Positions 25,047 through 38,009 of a DNA stretch of 64,000 bases are shown in pieces. Each line of letters opens with the position of its first letter. The first letter of the stretch is position 1. Below the pieces are notes generated by a model that was not told where the DNA came from, did no database searches, and worked only from the letters and a program-made list of their open reading frames with translations. The stretch comes from Endothia cerciana. Taxonomy: Eukaryota > Ascomycota > Sordariomycetes > Diaporthales > Cryphonectriaceae. A program made the position numbers and the translations under genes. Where the stretch lies: positions 992,001 through 1,056,000 of the forward strand of contig JALRMH010000003.1 in assembly GCA_026119935.1 (NCBI GenBank), read 5' to 3'.

Positions 25047-26608
25047 GGAGACTGTTGTTGAACGCGGCTACAACCGGCGATGGTCTCATGATGCTCCTCA
25101 CCTTGCTGGCGTAGCTATTGCCTTGGGAGTATTTGCCCAGGCCAGGATCTTAATTGCCCAGACGCTAAGCCCATCTAGGTAGTTTATGACCTCCTCGTTA
25201 CGGAGCTGGCAAAGGTTGGAGAGCTGGCGATAAGTCGTGATAAGCTTAGTTAGGTTAGCTTCATGGCAAAATAACAAATTTCGTCTGGGCGAATAAGTCC
25301 TTAGGAGCTTCACGCATATCGGGAAGGCGCGGGAAGGCGCCGTATTTTTCTTGGTCTAACCTAATTCGGAAGGCAACATCTCACTCTTGCTTACGTGATG
25401 CCGGCGAGATCGCTCTATCATTCTTCGTCCTCATATCAAGATGCCTTGACCAAGCCTCGAGGTCGAGAGCTCAAGGCTTCACGTCATGCGGCCTTGTCTC
25501 CCGGCCCCCCCGCCCCCCTCAGACGTCGAAGTCACACGAACCCGAAGGATCTCAATGGCGGCGTTGAGGATGAGAGCACGAACTTGATTTCAGAAGTCGC
25601 GCAAGAAACACTGACTCCGTGGCGGCACCCGCGAAACATGTTTCAACCTGCTCCTGTACCTTTATGCCTTCGTCCCAAGGGCACACAGGGGCGTCCACCC
25701 CGCTCACTCAGACGCATCGTCCTCATCAGTCCGAAGCTTAGTCGTGAAGCAACCAGTCGCGATGCAGGAAGGGGCCCAAAGACGTTGCGGAAGTATTACG
25801 AATGCTCCGAAGAGCGTCGCATGGCCGTGGGAGCACTCCAGGCTATCCGGCCAAACTACAATTCGGAATCCCTTGGAATGTGGCACTATGTTACACAGCA
25901 GGATGAAAAGTTCGAGGTGGCATGGGAAGTCAGGGATCGCTCAATGAGCCGAAGTATGCTGTCTGCCAAGCGCTGTTGCCCGTGTCTGATCCCGCCACCG
26001 ACAAGGTTGCGAGCGAGGCAGGGCTCCCTTTCGTTCGTTCTCACATCATAAGAAGCAGACGGACGGTCCGCTGGTTTGATACTCGAAACCGTTCAAGGGT
26101 CCGCTAGTATGTAGTTGTTTGCCCTGACACGCCTCGTGGCATGCTATTCCTTGCCGTTTCGAGGCTATCCACGCAGCTGCAGGAACCTCCATGATCCATG
26201 CCATAAAGAATGTTTAGAATTATCGCAGGCTTCTCGGTCCTCCTCGTACCCAGGAGATGAAATGAAGGACTGCCACACAAAGGGTATATCCAGACCCTCA
26301 CCACGGAAATGGACTGGCACTTGCGGGGTGTGCTATTTTCGTCCGGGCCCTGCAGTGGTTCCGCATGGCTGGGGCGAAAGATGCCTGTGCGGCGCCGGAA
26401 CAGACTTATCGTACACCGAGACTGACAGAAATGATGCACAACGAGGATTCACGCGGGCATGGATATTGCCAGCATCGTGCAATCCTCCATTACTTACGTG
26501 CATAGAGAACCGAAACCTTACATCCTCGGCCGAGTTGCGTAGCATCCCTCTTGTTACAGCACCGTCGTGCTGATCACTGACATTGGTATTGGAGTGCAAT
26601 CTCGTATA

Positions 26609-26732
26609 CCATCCTTACTAACGGCAATTCGCTATAGGGGACTAATCTCGCTCAGCAGTGGGATTTACGCGAACCGCAGACATCTAGAGCCTATAGCGAA
26701 ATCCCATTATGTCTGACAGTTATTAAGGATGA
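26609..26732. repeat. Imperfect terminal inverted repeats, possible MITE remnant
   Basis: The left end has ATCCTTACTAAC followed by TTCGCTATAGG. The right end has CCTATAGCGAA followed by GTTATTAAGGAT. Both pairs are inverted copies of each other in the same nested order: the inner 11 bp are perfect, the outer 12 bp have one mismatch, and the intervening distance is unequal. Total length is about 124 bp with no coding content. I see no clear target-site duplication, so a mobile origin is only a suggestion. Confidence 0.35.
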
Positions 26733-26790
26733 TGATCTTGCCCCCCGGCGGAAATCACTCGTCTTTAAGTGATGGGCGAGACTGTGGAAA

Positions 26791-26805
26791 TTTTTTTTTT
26801 TTTTT
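26791..26805. repeat. T15 homopolymer
   Basis: Fifteen consecutive T residues in intergenic DNA. Length variation and sequencing error are likely here. Confidence 0.9.
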
Positions 26806-27239
26806 GTTGCACAATCCTGTACCTGCCGCGATTGTCAAGCTTGAGGGGCCGACCCTCTCGCACGTGTGCATATAGAAATGGGAGGTTCACCGGCTCGGGC
26901 TGCTGTGGTCTCGCCCGAGTCCCTCTGAACCCTGCTGCTGGGCACAAAACACAGGGCGCCCGCGGAAATATCAAACGTCAGGTTCTTCACGGGTGGAGGT
27001 CTTGGGGGTCAAAGGGCCCTGCCTGGGGGGCATGCACGGATCTGGGGTTTTGATAGGACCCTCGCGGAACCAGTGGGTGGTCCGCTCAACCGCTGGAAGG
27101 GATTTCCCTCCTGGCGAGACACATCAACCGGCCGTCCGGCCGGACGAACGGTATCTCTCCCTCTCTCGTTCGCTTAGGAGGTGAGGATGTTCGAGATGCC
27201 CTCATCTTACTCTACGCTCCAAAAGAACAACAAGGTAAA

Positions 27240-27252
27240 GGGGGGGGGGGGG
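27240..27252. repeat. G13 homopolymer
   Basis: Thirteen consecutive G residues followed by AGGAGG. It could form G-rich secondary structure, and its length is likely to be unreliable in sequence data. Confidence 0.9.
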
Positions 27253-30200
27253 AGGAGGTACCATGCAGGATCCGCAGGGACGGCAGTGCAAATGCCCCCG
27301 TCGTTAGTACCCCTTCCCCTCCCTGTCTCAACCCCCTGCGCGCTGGGCGACCGCGGCAGTCTTAACTGTAGAGCTAAGCTTTTCGGCTACTAGTACCAAA
27401 AGGGGCGAGGCTGCTATCAGGATTGGCCCTTGCGGTCTGGACGTCAGGGTGCTGTCATGTTTTATGGTTAAGGAGGGCAGTGAAGCTTGGCATCCTCGCA
27501 GCGGCTGGTAGTGCCTCGCGGGAACACCTATTAGGTTGTTCACGGATACCCCGACTGCTGCGGGATGCACACCATGGTCACCGCTCATTGCCGTGGTCCA
27601 GTGGTGTCCTGCAGCACGGCGCTGGGTGCCCAACCCTTGGCGTCAGGAATATTGCGTTCGAGAAGACGGTACGGGTCAGACGCAAGCGTACTGCTCCTCA
27701 CAGGACTGCCGTGGTGAAAGATCGTCCTCATTCCTTCCCGTCAGAAGACACGAACTACGTAGCCGGCCCGGCCTCCGCTGGACGCTACCGCTGATCCGCA
27801 TGCTACGGTTGGAGCCGTGGCGATGCCGAGCCTATTTGAGGGGCCATCGACGTATCTCTCGACTGATAAGGGCTGGGTTTTGTGGTCCGGAGGTCGCCTG
27901 CCGGCGTGCGCATGACGAGCCCCACAGAACAGGCTGCTGGGTCCCCTCTGTATCGTGGTCATGTCGCAGGTAGAGCAGAGGGTGGGGGACCCCGCCCTTC
28001 AACGCCCGGAGGGTTTGATATAATTCGCAGGGGTGGATCTGACACTTTGATGGATAGCCCCACGTTCCTGTGTCAAGGCCAAAACTTGCCGAGGCCAGGC
28101 GCCCCTGGAAAACTTTACCATAGTAGTAATTCTTCGAGATCATCGTTCTACTGTGGTGCTCTGTACTATGTATGGTACATACATGGTAGTAGTCTTGGAT
28201 CAGAGGGCGACGAGCCAGCGAGGGTCGTGGCCCCACCGGCGCTGGGTTCTTTCATGACTCGTCAAGACACCGTGGTACGATGTACCACAGTAGACGAGGG
28301 GCCGTCGGATAGGGCAAGGTGATGGGCGGAAGCACAACCGGCTCGACGATCACACTCAGACCCTATACGACGTGGCTGGTATCGTTCAAGATCCCCGCCT
28401 TGGGTCTAGTGATCGGCCGGAGGGAGATACTCCTGCTGGTGCTCCTGGTGCTGCCCCTGGTGCTGCTGGCAAGACGTGCTGCAGGGCAGACCACCGGTTC
28501 CTAGGTCGTCAGGTCGGAAGTCTGGTTCGAGCGATGGGGAGAGGGGCGAGTCTGGAGTGCTTGCATTAGTCTCTCGTCCCGTGGGCGCGGTGGCACAACA
28601 GTGGTGGGAGCCCGTCTGTCAAAAAGTGAGTGGGAGAACATTAAAGATTGCACGGCGCCTTTCCCAGCACGAAGTTACCACTGCAGGGCATCCCAGGCTG
28701 CGACTCCAACCAGTCATACGCTCTGCTGCTGAAGCTGAAACATTGTGCTCTTCACCCCGCATTTTGCTGAAGAACCTTGCTGAAGAAAGGGCCCCGGAGC
28801 GTATGCAGCCAGTCGAGCTGGCAGGCTGGGGTGGCTCAGGTATCGTGCCGTTCTATTTCAGACTGCCGGCGAATGCATAAAAATATTTGGTCCGCAGGAG
28901 ATTATCAGCATTATCATGTTCGAGATGCTAGCCTCACCATCCTCTGGCAGGAGAATTATTCGGTCCCCCCCATCGCGAATAATTTCCACAATCACTCTAG
29001 ACTCACAACGAATATCCTCGTGTCCCCTGAACACCCCGCAGCAACTTCGGAGCAAGTAGCCGAATGCAGATATCGTGATGCCCGAGGGCAAGCCACAGGA
29101 GGCTCGTGACCTCCAGGCAATCCTCAAGGAGCAGAATAATACTGGCCCCTGTCCCTTGCAAACCTTATACAATGAGAGACATATGGGTTCTTGTTGTTGA
29201 TGGATACAAAAATTCGCCGTCCCTAGGTCAGCCAGTACAAGGTCTGGCTTATTTGCCCGGTACAAGCCAAACTCGTATTGGCAATGGATGGGTAGACCGG
29301 TGTCACACAAGCCAACGGCGATTTGTGGCGTATGGAGCCATGGAGAAGGGGTCGACCAGCGATTTGCTCTTCGGTTTGGCGTTTAGGCAGCATAATGGGC
29401 AGACCGTATTTTTGGGTACACACTTGTTTCAATTCATCCTCGAAGAATTAATGCAAGTGTGTACACTATGTAGAGTGGCCAGGACAATCTGTTGGCAAGG
29501 GGTGCGGAGAATCCGATCGAAGAAGCTGCAGACGGTGCCTGAAATCACATGCCGGGCACAAGTTTATTGTTCCATCTGATGATCCAAATGAAGGGTCCCT
29601 TCCGAGTGGAGGAGTCCAGTGAAAGAATAGTGGCACATGGACAGTGCTGCAGGATCGCAGCGCTGTGGTTTGTCGGATGTCCGTCGTCAGAATAAGCTCT
29701 GAGTGCAGTACAGCCAAGACCATATAGTCCGGCGGTGGGTATGACCGTCGATCGATAGCCTTCCTATGTGGACTATAGCCGACCCGATATGTTTCGGAAA
29801 AGAGCTGTCATCCACTGGGTCGGTTCGCTCTGCACACGGCCCCTGCGAGGTAATGTAGATGTCACGACGAGCGCCTGAGATTATGCCAGGATCGTTTCTG
29901 CAGGCAGGTCAGTGCAAGGCCTGGACCGAGCCATGAATAACACCTCAGGGCGTCTGGCACGGACAGGGGGCGCCATCACCGTCACCAGCGGCAAAGCGAT
30001 TGGGACCTGGCAGAAGAAGCACATGTCGATCTTGAGGGCAGCCATGCCCGGAGTGACTGGTCTGCCATAGTTGCGTCTTGACGTTGCAGTGCAGAGGCGT
30101 GTGATGGGTCTCCAGCAACAGCAGAACCACGTCCGGTACCGTGGGAGAGGGTCATGCACTGCAGTTCATAATGCGGTTGAGAGGACCTTACGAAGCTGGC

Positions 30201-32487
30201 GACGTTTTCGAACACGCCCCGCCCCTGCAGCGGGCTTTTATTTCACACATGTCGATCATCTGTGCATCTGGACCCACCACATACTATGGTAGTCTTCATA
30301 ACCCTATTTGTCGCTTCCAAACATTTTTGTTCCGTTCAGGAGCCTGGGTGCAGGCCGTGTAAATTGATGCGTGGTGAGGTGTCGAGGCGTGGTAAGACTT
30401 GGATGGCCCAGGCCGACCCTCATGAACGTGAGCCGCACGGACCAGCCGTTCACGGGGGCTCAGCCTAAAGGGTTAGGGTCTCAATGTCCTTGAAGGGCCC
30501 TGACCAAAACTCTATTTCTGCCGATCTCGGGTGTTTTTTTCCCACGTTTCCCCTAAACCTTGCTTTGCAGATCACCACTCACAACCTCCCTCTCCAGCCA
30601 TGCTGGCATGATTATGACAAAGACTCTCCAGAACATACGAAGTCGGCAGTCTGACAGTCTGAGTTGCTGCAGTCCTCTCGTCCCTTCCTGATACGCCGTT
30701 CTCTAAGCAACAGGACACGGGCAGCAACACACAGGATACGACAATTGATCGCTGACACTTGTAGGTTTGGCCAGATATGATAAGCATGTTTCTTCCCATG
30801 GGGGGACATCCAGTCAACAGCAGTTGACCGATCGAAGTTGGGGTAGCCGCACTATGACACCAACGAAGGGTCGTGAGGGTGTGATCAACGTGAAGGCGAT
30901 CCCTGTGGAGCTACTCCACAACACGCCCACGGTAGAGAAGCCTGAGTGTTCTCCTAACCTTAAAAACAGAGACTCGGTTGATAGGGTCCGGAGAGGTCGC
31001 CAAGGAAGTTTATCGAGGATTGAATCAGCTGACATGTTGCAAAGTAAGACACAAGCAGAGACTAGTCCACAACCTGGGTCACGGCTTGGTGTGAACGAGC
31101 ACACAAGTGGGTTCTATACCTACTAACTCCATCTCTCGATTCATGAGTTGTGGGGCCAACAGCTTTTAATGTCCGGTCATGGCCTGGGGGACACTACACA
31201 ATGGTTGCTAACGCAAGTAAGCACTCGGGCAAGCCACTGGTTCCTCTCCGCAATGTCGCCAGCACACTGGCGATCTGGATGTCGTGTTCATGGGCTGCGA
31301 TGCCTAGCCACCTAGGCCCTTATCGATATCTTCAACCCCTCAAACAGCTCTGACGGCCCTAGAGCACGCCCTCGATAGTTGTTCAGACAACTAGCCGGCA
31401 CTAAATCGAGGGTGGTGTCGTGGATTTATACCATACTAAGTTCGATGTCAGGCGGTCCCAGTCTGGAAACGAGACCCGCCTTGTGGTGGGGGCAGACTCC
31501 ACCACATGCGGTCCCACATTAGCGTATCCAGGGTCTGTACGTTAGACTGTTTCACTATGCTGTATCCAGCGAGAACCCCATCCTCCTGCTGCTCGCCTCA
31601 TGTACCTCAACTGTACGGCTAGTCCTCATTTCGCTTTCAAGTCCGCCCCCGTGGCTACATCACGACCAGGACGGCTTGTCTTGCGGTACCTTGCCTGCAC
31701 CGCGGACTCGTCCCCGGACGGACGTGCACAAGGCTGCGGGCGGTCTGGTACTCTGCCCCTGCACGCTCCCCACGGCCACGGACCTTGCAGCAGTCCCCTG
31801 ACCCTCGAGAGGTCAGTGAGGTCCAAGTTCCTGCGGGAGGATTGCAGACCTCCCTAGACGAGAGGGAAGTCGCTCGACAGAAGGAGAGACTACTGCAGCG
31901 ATCGATTTCTCCCCCTCCCTCCAAAAGCGGTTGCAATCTTGCGTACGACGTTGAGGGGGTTGCGCTTCGACACAAAGCAGATGCTGGGGAACAAATAAAG
32001 GGCGTCAACAGCCGTCCGGGGATGGGGCCGCATAGGCTTCTGATTTCTTCACTCCTCATCTGCCTGCCTGCTGCGGATATCCCGCTCGCGTCCTCGAGGA
32101 TAGACAGCGCGACCTTGCTCTTAATGCGGCCTCCCCTGTGCTGATTGTTTGGGCAACGTTGCTAGGGACCCATGCGCGTGTTCGCACTCAGGCCCTGCGA
32201 TTCTGTTACACTACACTCAATCTCCTAATCATCGGATCCTCTCCGTCAGTTTCTGCCCGCAGAGCAGGGACCCGCTGCATCAGAATCTGGATAGCTTAGC
32301 ACCCCTGTCTCCCGGGTGTGGATGCCCCCAGCCCAACATGGCTCATATAGCAAGTTGCATACAACCTGTAACCGAGAGCGATCGCCTGGGCATCTCGAGC
32401 TATATAGTACGGCCTCTTTCGCCTCTTCCCCTTTCAAGCGAGGTACGTACTCGGAACCTCCTCAACTCTGGCAGTTGCCCTCCACAA

Positions 32488-32496
32488 TATATATAA
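32488..32496 (+). promoter_or_regulatory. TATA-like element upstream of the Uds1-domain gene
   Basis: TATATATAA ends about 94 bp before the ATG at 32590, after a C/T-rich stretch near 32420-32440. This is a plausible core promoter position; no other support. Confidence 0.35.
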
Positions 32497-32589
32497 TCCC
32501 AAGATTGTGTTGCTGGACCAACTTGAATCTCACCATAAACCTTCACCCACTAGGTTGAACAGCAGGACTCGAAGCCGTGGGCCTGGAGA

Positions 32590-34752
32590 ATGGCTCAGTC
32601 AGATACTAGGAAGTATCAACTATTCCCTAGAGAGAAGCAGGTCGCCGCCTCGCCAGTACAAGGGCTCGCCCCCGAACAGGCCTTCGCTTTGGCCATGGGA
32701 CAGACTGCGGACGGGTCAGACAACAGGTTTGGCACGGGCAACCTGAGACTCAGAATCAGAGAGCACAACCTTCCTATCCGCCGCCGTAAAGTCAGCGTCC
32801 CAGAGCTCGGGCCTATGACCACGGTTCACGAGACGTCTATGGACTCCCGTAAGTCGCGGAAAGGGACTCGTAGACAGGCCAGGGCTGACTCCCATCTAGC
32901 CACGCTACCGGGACGACCGACACTCCATGAGCGCTCAATCAGTGCCCCTGGCCACGGTTGGAAGCAGCACAACATTGCCTATCAGATGGCTGGAGACAAG
33001 AGCGACGTCAGCGGTTCCTCTGGAACTCGGCCACCATCGTCGCCGAAGGACCTTCCGCCACTCATGATACCTGGACAGATGTCAGCTCTTTCAACTTTAA
33101 AGAGGCAGCTCTCGTCCAGCCGCCTGCGGAAAGGCAGCACCAGCACCGAGTCTAGCGCACGAACGGCAAGATCAGATGACTCGCCCAGATCGAGACCTTA
33201 TACGCCAATGTCGGCCTCTCAGGCGACTACAACTCCGTCGTCCGCAAGTACATGGCACTCGACCGCGACCCCCTCGACGCTGCCGACGCCAGTGTCAGCG
33301 TCAGCCACCCACGACCCTCGACGATCCCCAAAGCCTTCAAAGACAGAAAATAGCCTGCCTGAGATACCGAAAGAACAATCACCAGATACGACCATCAGCG
33401 AGTCTGCTCCGCCGTCAGCCGCCGAGCCTCAGAGCGCCAGCACCACATCTCATCGACGGAACATGTCCGACAGTGCCAGTCTGAACGGGAGTATCATGGA
33501 CCGTGGACGCCCGAAAAAGAAGACTGAGAATGGACTCAAGAGGAGTGGCTCTAAGAAGAGCAAGAGCGCGGAGCGTCGTGCGTTCGAACGGCTGCCCAAA
33601 GGTTGGAAGGTACCCGATGCCGTGCAGATGTTGGATGCTTCCGAGACTACTGCCCTGAACAAACAGGCGTTGCAACAGGCCGAGAGGTTCGAGATCCTGA
33701 GGAAGTCTGATGTGGACAGCCTCTCTAGGGTGAGTCGCCGCGAACCCGACTGAGTCGACGCAGCTGCGCGGTTCCATACTAACTCTGTTCAGGAATTGAG
33801 GAACCTAGATGAGCGCTGCGAGTACTTGCGCCGTACCTACCACTCACTCAGGGCCGGGCGACGTAATCTCCACTCCCGGATCTGCCAGTACCTCCGGTCT
33901 CCACGCACCGTCAAGTTCAGCCAAGAGTCTTTGCTCAAGCAGGAGGAGGCTCTTGCCGAGTTAGATGCTTCCATCGATGACTGGGTCAGCAAGCTTGAGC
34001 AGGCCGAAAACCGCCGCACTCGAGTTCGCCAGAAGCTGCTGGAACACGTCGCTGCTGCCTTGACCCTTCCTGTCCATGGGGCTCTTGCCGGGGTCGGCCG
34101 GTCACCATTCACGCTGGACACCAAGTCGCCAACTGCCCCCGCTGATCCTTCCACGCCCCCACGATCACCCACCAAAGTCACCTCTACTCCTCAGACTGGA
34201 TCCTTATCATCATCCCCATGTCGAGTCGCGGCGCAGGTACCTTCGACCATCGTGGAGCAGCCACTCGTTGAGGAGGCTGCTGCTTCTGCTGTCGGCCTTG
34301 GGATCGACCAGGCTGCCGACGAACCCGTTACTGCTGGCATCCGCCGCAGCGAGGTTGAGAGCATCCGCATCTACGCCGGAGACGAGGTTGCCGCTCTCCT
34401 CGCCGATGTCGAGCAACAGATCACACGGATGAGCAAGGCTAGTGAGCTGCACGCTGCACTCCGGGAAAAGGACTCTGCCAACCGACAAAAGGAGTCTTTC
34501 AACCTTTCCGGGCAGGAGCGCAAGCAGCTTCACCGTGTCCAGAGCCACGAGGCACTTCGAGGCGGTCTGAAGGACGTACCTTCTACAGGCAGCCATAGCA
34601 CTGCTGCTGGTCCCGCCAGCGCGAAAGAACTTCGCACAACCGCCTCACCACACCCTGTCGCCACGACTGTCACCGAAACCAAGGAGGAAGACCCTTCGCA
34701 CTTCATTCTTCCGTCTGCCGTCTTTAAACCTAAGACGGCCGTCGCCCATTAG
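32590..34752 (+). CDS. Uds1-domain (up-regulated during septation) protein
   Basis: Two exons, 32590-33729 and 33793-34752, with a 63-bp intron (GTGAGT...TTCAG) splice in frame to 699 residues. The join rebuilds DVDSLSRELRNLDERCEYL, inside the Uds1 domain that runs from about FERLPKGWKVPDAVQML through LRRTYHSLRAGRRNLHSRI to RQKLLEHVAAAL. This domain is predicted coiled coil and was named from a fission-yeast gene induced at septation; a role in septum or cell-cycle-linked processes is inferred from that name only. The N-terminal 330 residues are Ser/Thr/Pro/Arg-rich, with SPRSRPYTP-like sites suited to proline-directed kinases and a basic KRSGSKKSKSAERR just before the domain. The C-terminal part has further helical segments (EVAALLADVEQQITRM). 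The start ATG has A at -3. Confidence 0.85.
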
Positions 34753-36053
34753 ACGCAACGTCTCGCTATTTCGGTTCACCTCTCATCAAATCATTATTGC
34801 ATCTGTTTACTTGGTCTCATTCATGACGCTCACGGCCGACTTGCATAAATCAGTGCGGGGAAATTGATCATCTTTACATGATACCCTTCTTGACCTTCTT
34901 TGAACGAAAACCAACGTTCTACGAGCAACGGCCGGCAATCCTTAGACTCTTGTACTAGACACTTGTCTATTTTCCATTACCTGCCCCCCTTACTCTTGTC
35001 AGTTACTCATGGCCCAGTTTGTTATGCTGTGGCTCTACTACTGTGCTACATCTATATCCTTTTTCCCTTTCCTCTTTCTTCTTCCCGAATCAAGGGAAGG
35101 ACCTTCCTTAGCTTTCATTTGACTCTTGGTCCTACTTTATCTTCTCAAAAGTCACATTCGAACATGTCCCACTTTAGTGTGGATCAATGTGTTGAGGGGT
35201 CTCACCAGGGAAGAAGTCACTTAGGTTTATGTCGTAGACATGTTGAGAGGACTTGCTTGGAGGTGGGAGGGGGGGAAGAGCTATTCGAGCTCATCAAGGT
35301 TCATCGTCTAGGCTCTCGACCTCGAGACCAGGCAGATGCCCTGTAACCTACCTAGATAGTAACACCCTTCGCGGGAGGACCACAATTTGAAATACCTTCA
35401 CGCAATACTGCTTTGAACGATGTCCTCATGTGAGTTACGTCAACGATCGCTACATCTCCTCACAAGCCCTTCAGCCATTGTACTATGTAGCTACCAACGA
35501 CCCTGGCCTAATTTTCGTACATCCCCGGTGCCGTCCCAACTCTCTGACCAGCCCATGCCCCCGACCTAGCCGGCCTGTCGATCTGCCGCACAACTGCACG
35601 CGGCCATTGAAGGCGAGGCGAGGGCGGAAGGAGGGGGCTCTCTACCCATGCGTCTCCGGCCCGGCCCCATGAATGAGAGCCCACATCGCCACGTTTTAGC
35701 CACCTTCAGACGAGAATTCGGCGAGATGGAGGGACGTTTGTGATACCGTCGTAACACAGCGCCGGATGGTTTTCATCCCTACCTTCCGCAGGACGCCACC
35801 CAGCCACAAAACAAAGCCTCCGTCATGCGAGGGGCGCATGTTTGGTAGCGGGCGTCTCAGGTGTGGCCCCTCCCTGTTGGCTGTATGCATCCCAGCTGGG
35901 CGATCTGTAAACTACCTACGCAGGAACCGTTCTTCCCGGACATAAGGACCCGTGTCGGGCGGGCCCAAAGTTATCCATCTACTATAGTACATGCACCCCA
36001 GTATGATGTCTGTCTCCGCTTGTACGGTTGATGGTCTTGAGTGTGGGATCGTC

Positions 36054-36076
36054 CACACACACACACACACACACAC
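36054..36076. repeat. (CA)n dinucleotide microsatellite
   Basis: About eleven CA units in intergenic DNA. It yields alternating Thr-His frames that should be ignored. Confidence 0.95.
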
Positions 36077-37026
36077 TCACTCCCTCGCCGCCACACTCAT
36101 CCGACCTCTTGGGATGACGAAGTTTAAGACCGAAACAAAGCATTCCATGGGATCGAATCCTTCCCCTGGTGCTCCGCCAAGGCGTGACATCGCTCGCAGA
36201 GCATATGAGACGAGGCGTCGTGGGTCTCGGCACGGGGTGAGAAAATGAACTTCTCGAAGCGAGGGGCCCAGCTGATGCATCCTTCCAAAATCACACATGA
36301 GGGAGGAGGAGGAGAAACCCGCTCGCGTGCCAATGCTTGGGCCTCGTACGTACTCTGGCTCGCTAAAGGGGCGGGTGAGATGGATCCCTGTGTGGCTGCA
36401 GTGTCACCACGCCGAGGGGCCGGCTCACCGCGTGCGCCGCCTTGCATAACAGGGCGAAGAGAAGGTCTCTTGTAGGACTAGTACGGGTACATTGGCACAG
36501 GCACCCCGTGATTTGGGGTGCATGTTGGGGTAGCCTCAGTGCCTACGCTGCTTTGCAATTTGGTGATGCAGTGTGCGAACGCCTACCTAAGTAAGGTGCT
36601 TTCTGCCAAGTGCTGTTGATGCATCATACCCTCCGTCGCTTGGAAGAATGTGATATACAGGCACTTTAGCAAAAGTGCACTTCCCGCTGCAATCATTCAT
36701 CCGTTCGTCCGTCCAAGGGGTCTTCTGACCCTGCGGAGATCAGCGGTGAATCAGCGTGATGTGAAGATGCATGCAAGTCACAATTGCGCAGAAACATTCA
36801 TGCACGTCGTCTGGAGTCAGTTGGTCTAGGAGCTCGCTATGGCCAGAGAGATATCCGCTTTGACGAAGTAGATCAGATGAGTCTCCATGCGGGCCAGGGT
36901 CGATGGCTTGTATCTGCTCAGCTGCTGCCGTCCGGCCGTTTGTTGGGATGAAGCTCAACAGATGGTCCGGTGACTCTTCACCTCTTTTGATCGATACGGG
37001 CACGCAGCTGGATTGACCAAGATGTG

Positions 37027-37039
37027 CCCCCCCCCCCCC
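37027..37039. repeat. C13 homopolymer
   Basis: Thirteen consecutive C residues in intergenic DNA. Confidence 0.9.
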
Positions 37040-38009
37040 ACTGACAGTGGTCTCTGAAGCGGAACTGTGCAGGCTATTCGCCTATGTATCGTGCTGCTAT
37101 GGAGCACGCAGCCGATTTGGCCAGTAGTATCTTCTAGTCTCCAATTGTTGGCGGGAGATTGAAACCCTTCATACACCAGAGGTATGTCGTTGGCGGAAGG
37201 TGTTCACACATGACTAGCCACTCTGTACCCGTCGAAGTGTCCTGCGCCCTTATCAATGCCCCTTGGATCATGGACTTCGCAAGTAAGAAGGAGGATCGCA
37301 CAGTAACTCGTCCGCATTTCCCTCTCACCAAGGTAAACATTTAACTCATTGGCACGAGGGTATTCTCCCGTGGACAACCCTCCTCCGAGAAAAGAAATTG
37401 TTGAAAGAAGAAAGCACCATCACAAAGGGGAACTGCCTTTCCGCTGAGATGATATGGCGTTAAGGCTTGCCGAGTTTCCGTGACCACGCCGAATCTGTAT
37501 CTGGGTTCCATATCTACAGAAGTGCATCGTGCGTGGACAAATATAGACTTAGAAGATATCTCGCTAGCAGAGTCACGAAGGCGTTGGGGAATCGTTATCG
37601 TTTGAAGCCAAGCCCCGAGCGCTTGCCTGGACCATCGGATGCTGCACCACGAGCCACTGGTAACAGGGACCGGGGCAGCCTGGATGTGCCTTTGTAGGAT
37701 AGTCCCGTTGGTCTCCTGCTATCACTAAATAGCGGGTGTTCGTCACCAACCTAGGTCGTCAATCAAGGAGCATCTGATGATAGACTCGTCACCGATGGCG
37801 CACGAACTAGGCGCTTCGGATTAGTGCACGTAAGACATCCGAGATTCACTGCTTCTAGTGTCAATGAGCGAGGCCAACCTCTATAGCAGTATATAGACCA
37901 CAAACCATCCCTAGTCAGTCTGGGTTGGTCATCCTGTTTCGGAGCTGCGATACTCAAACCCTCCCACGCGTTTCCACCACGGGGCCCACCAGGCAATGCC
38001 AAGTTGACA

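Larger units (their letters stand above)
25047..32589. other. 7.5-kb stretch without recognised genes
   Basis: Upstream of the aminopeptidase (minus) and the Uds1 gene (plus), so it holds both promoters. Frames such as plus 25395-26051 and plus 26115-26573 match no family I know and look accidental. It contains a 15-base T run (26791-26805), a 13-base G run (27240-27252), a possible inverted-repeat element near 26.6-26.7 kb, and TAC...GTA-type palindromes near 28115, 28164, 28272 and 30282. Confidence 0.5.
34753..38009. other. 3.3-kb intergenic stretch
   Basis: This is the 3' flank of the Uds1 gene and the 5' flank of the hydrolase gene. Open frames are short and none is recognised. It contains a pyrimidine-rich region near 35.0-35.1 kb, a CA dinucleotide repeat (36054-36076), a 13-base C run (37027-37039) and the perfect palindrome TACTATAGTA at 35980-35989. 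Confidence 0.5.

Noticed and set aside
25395..26051. 218-codon plus-strand frame
   Set aside because: No recognised domain, no clear promoter or intron, and a biased composition. Not enough to call a gene.
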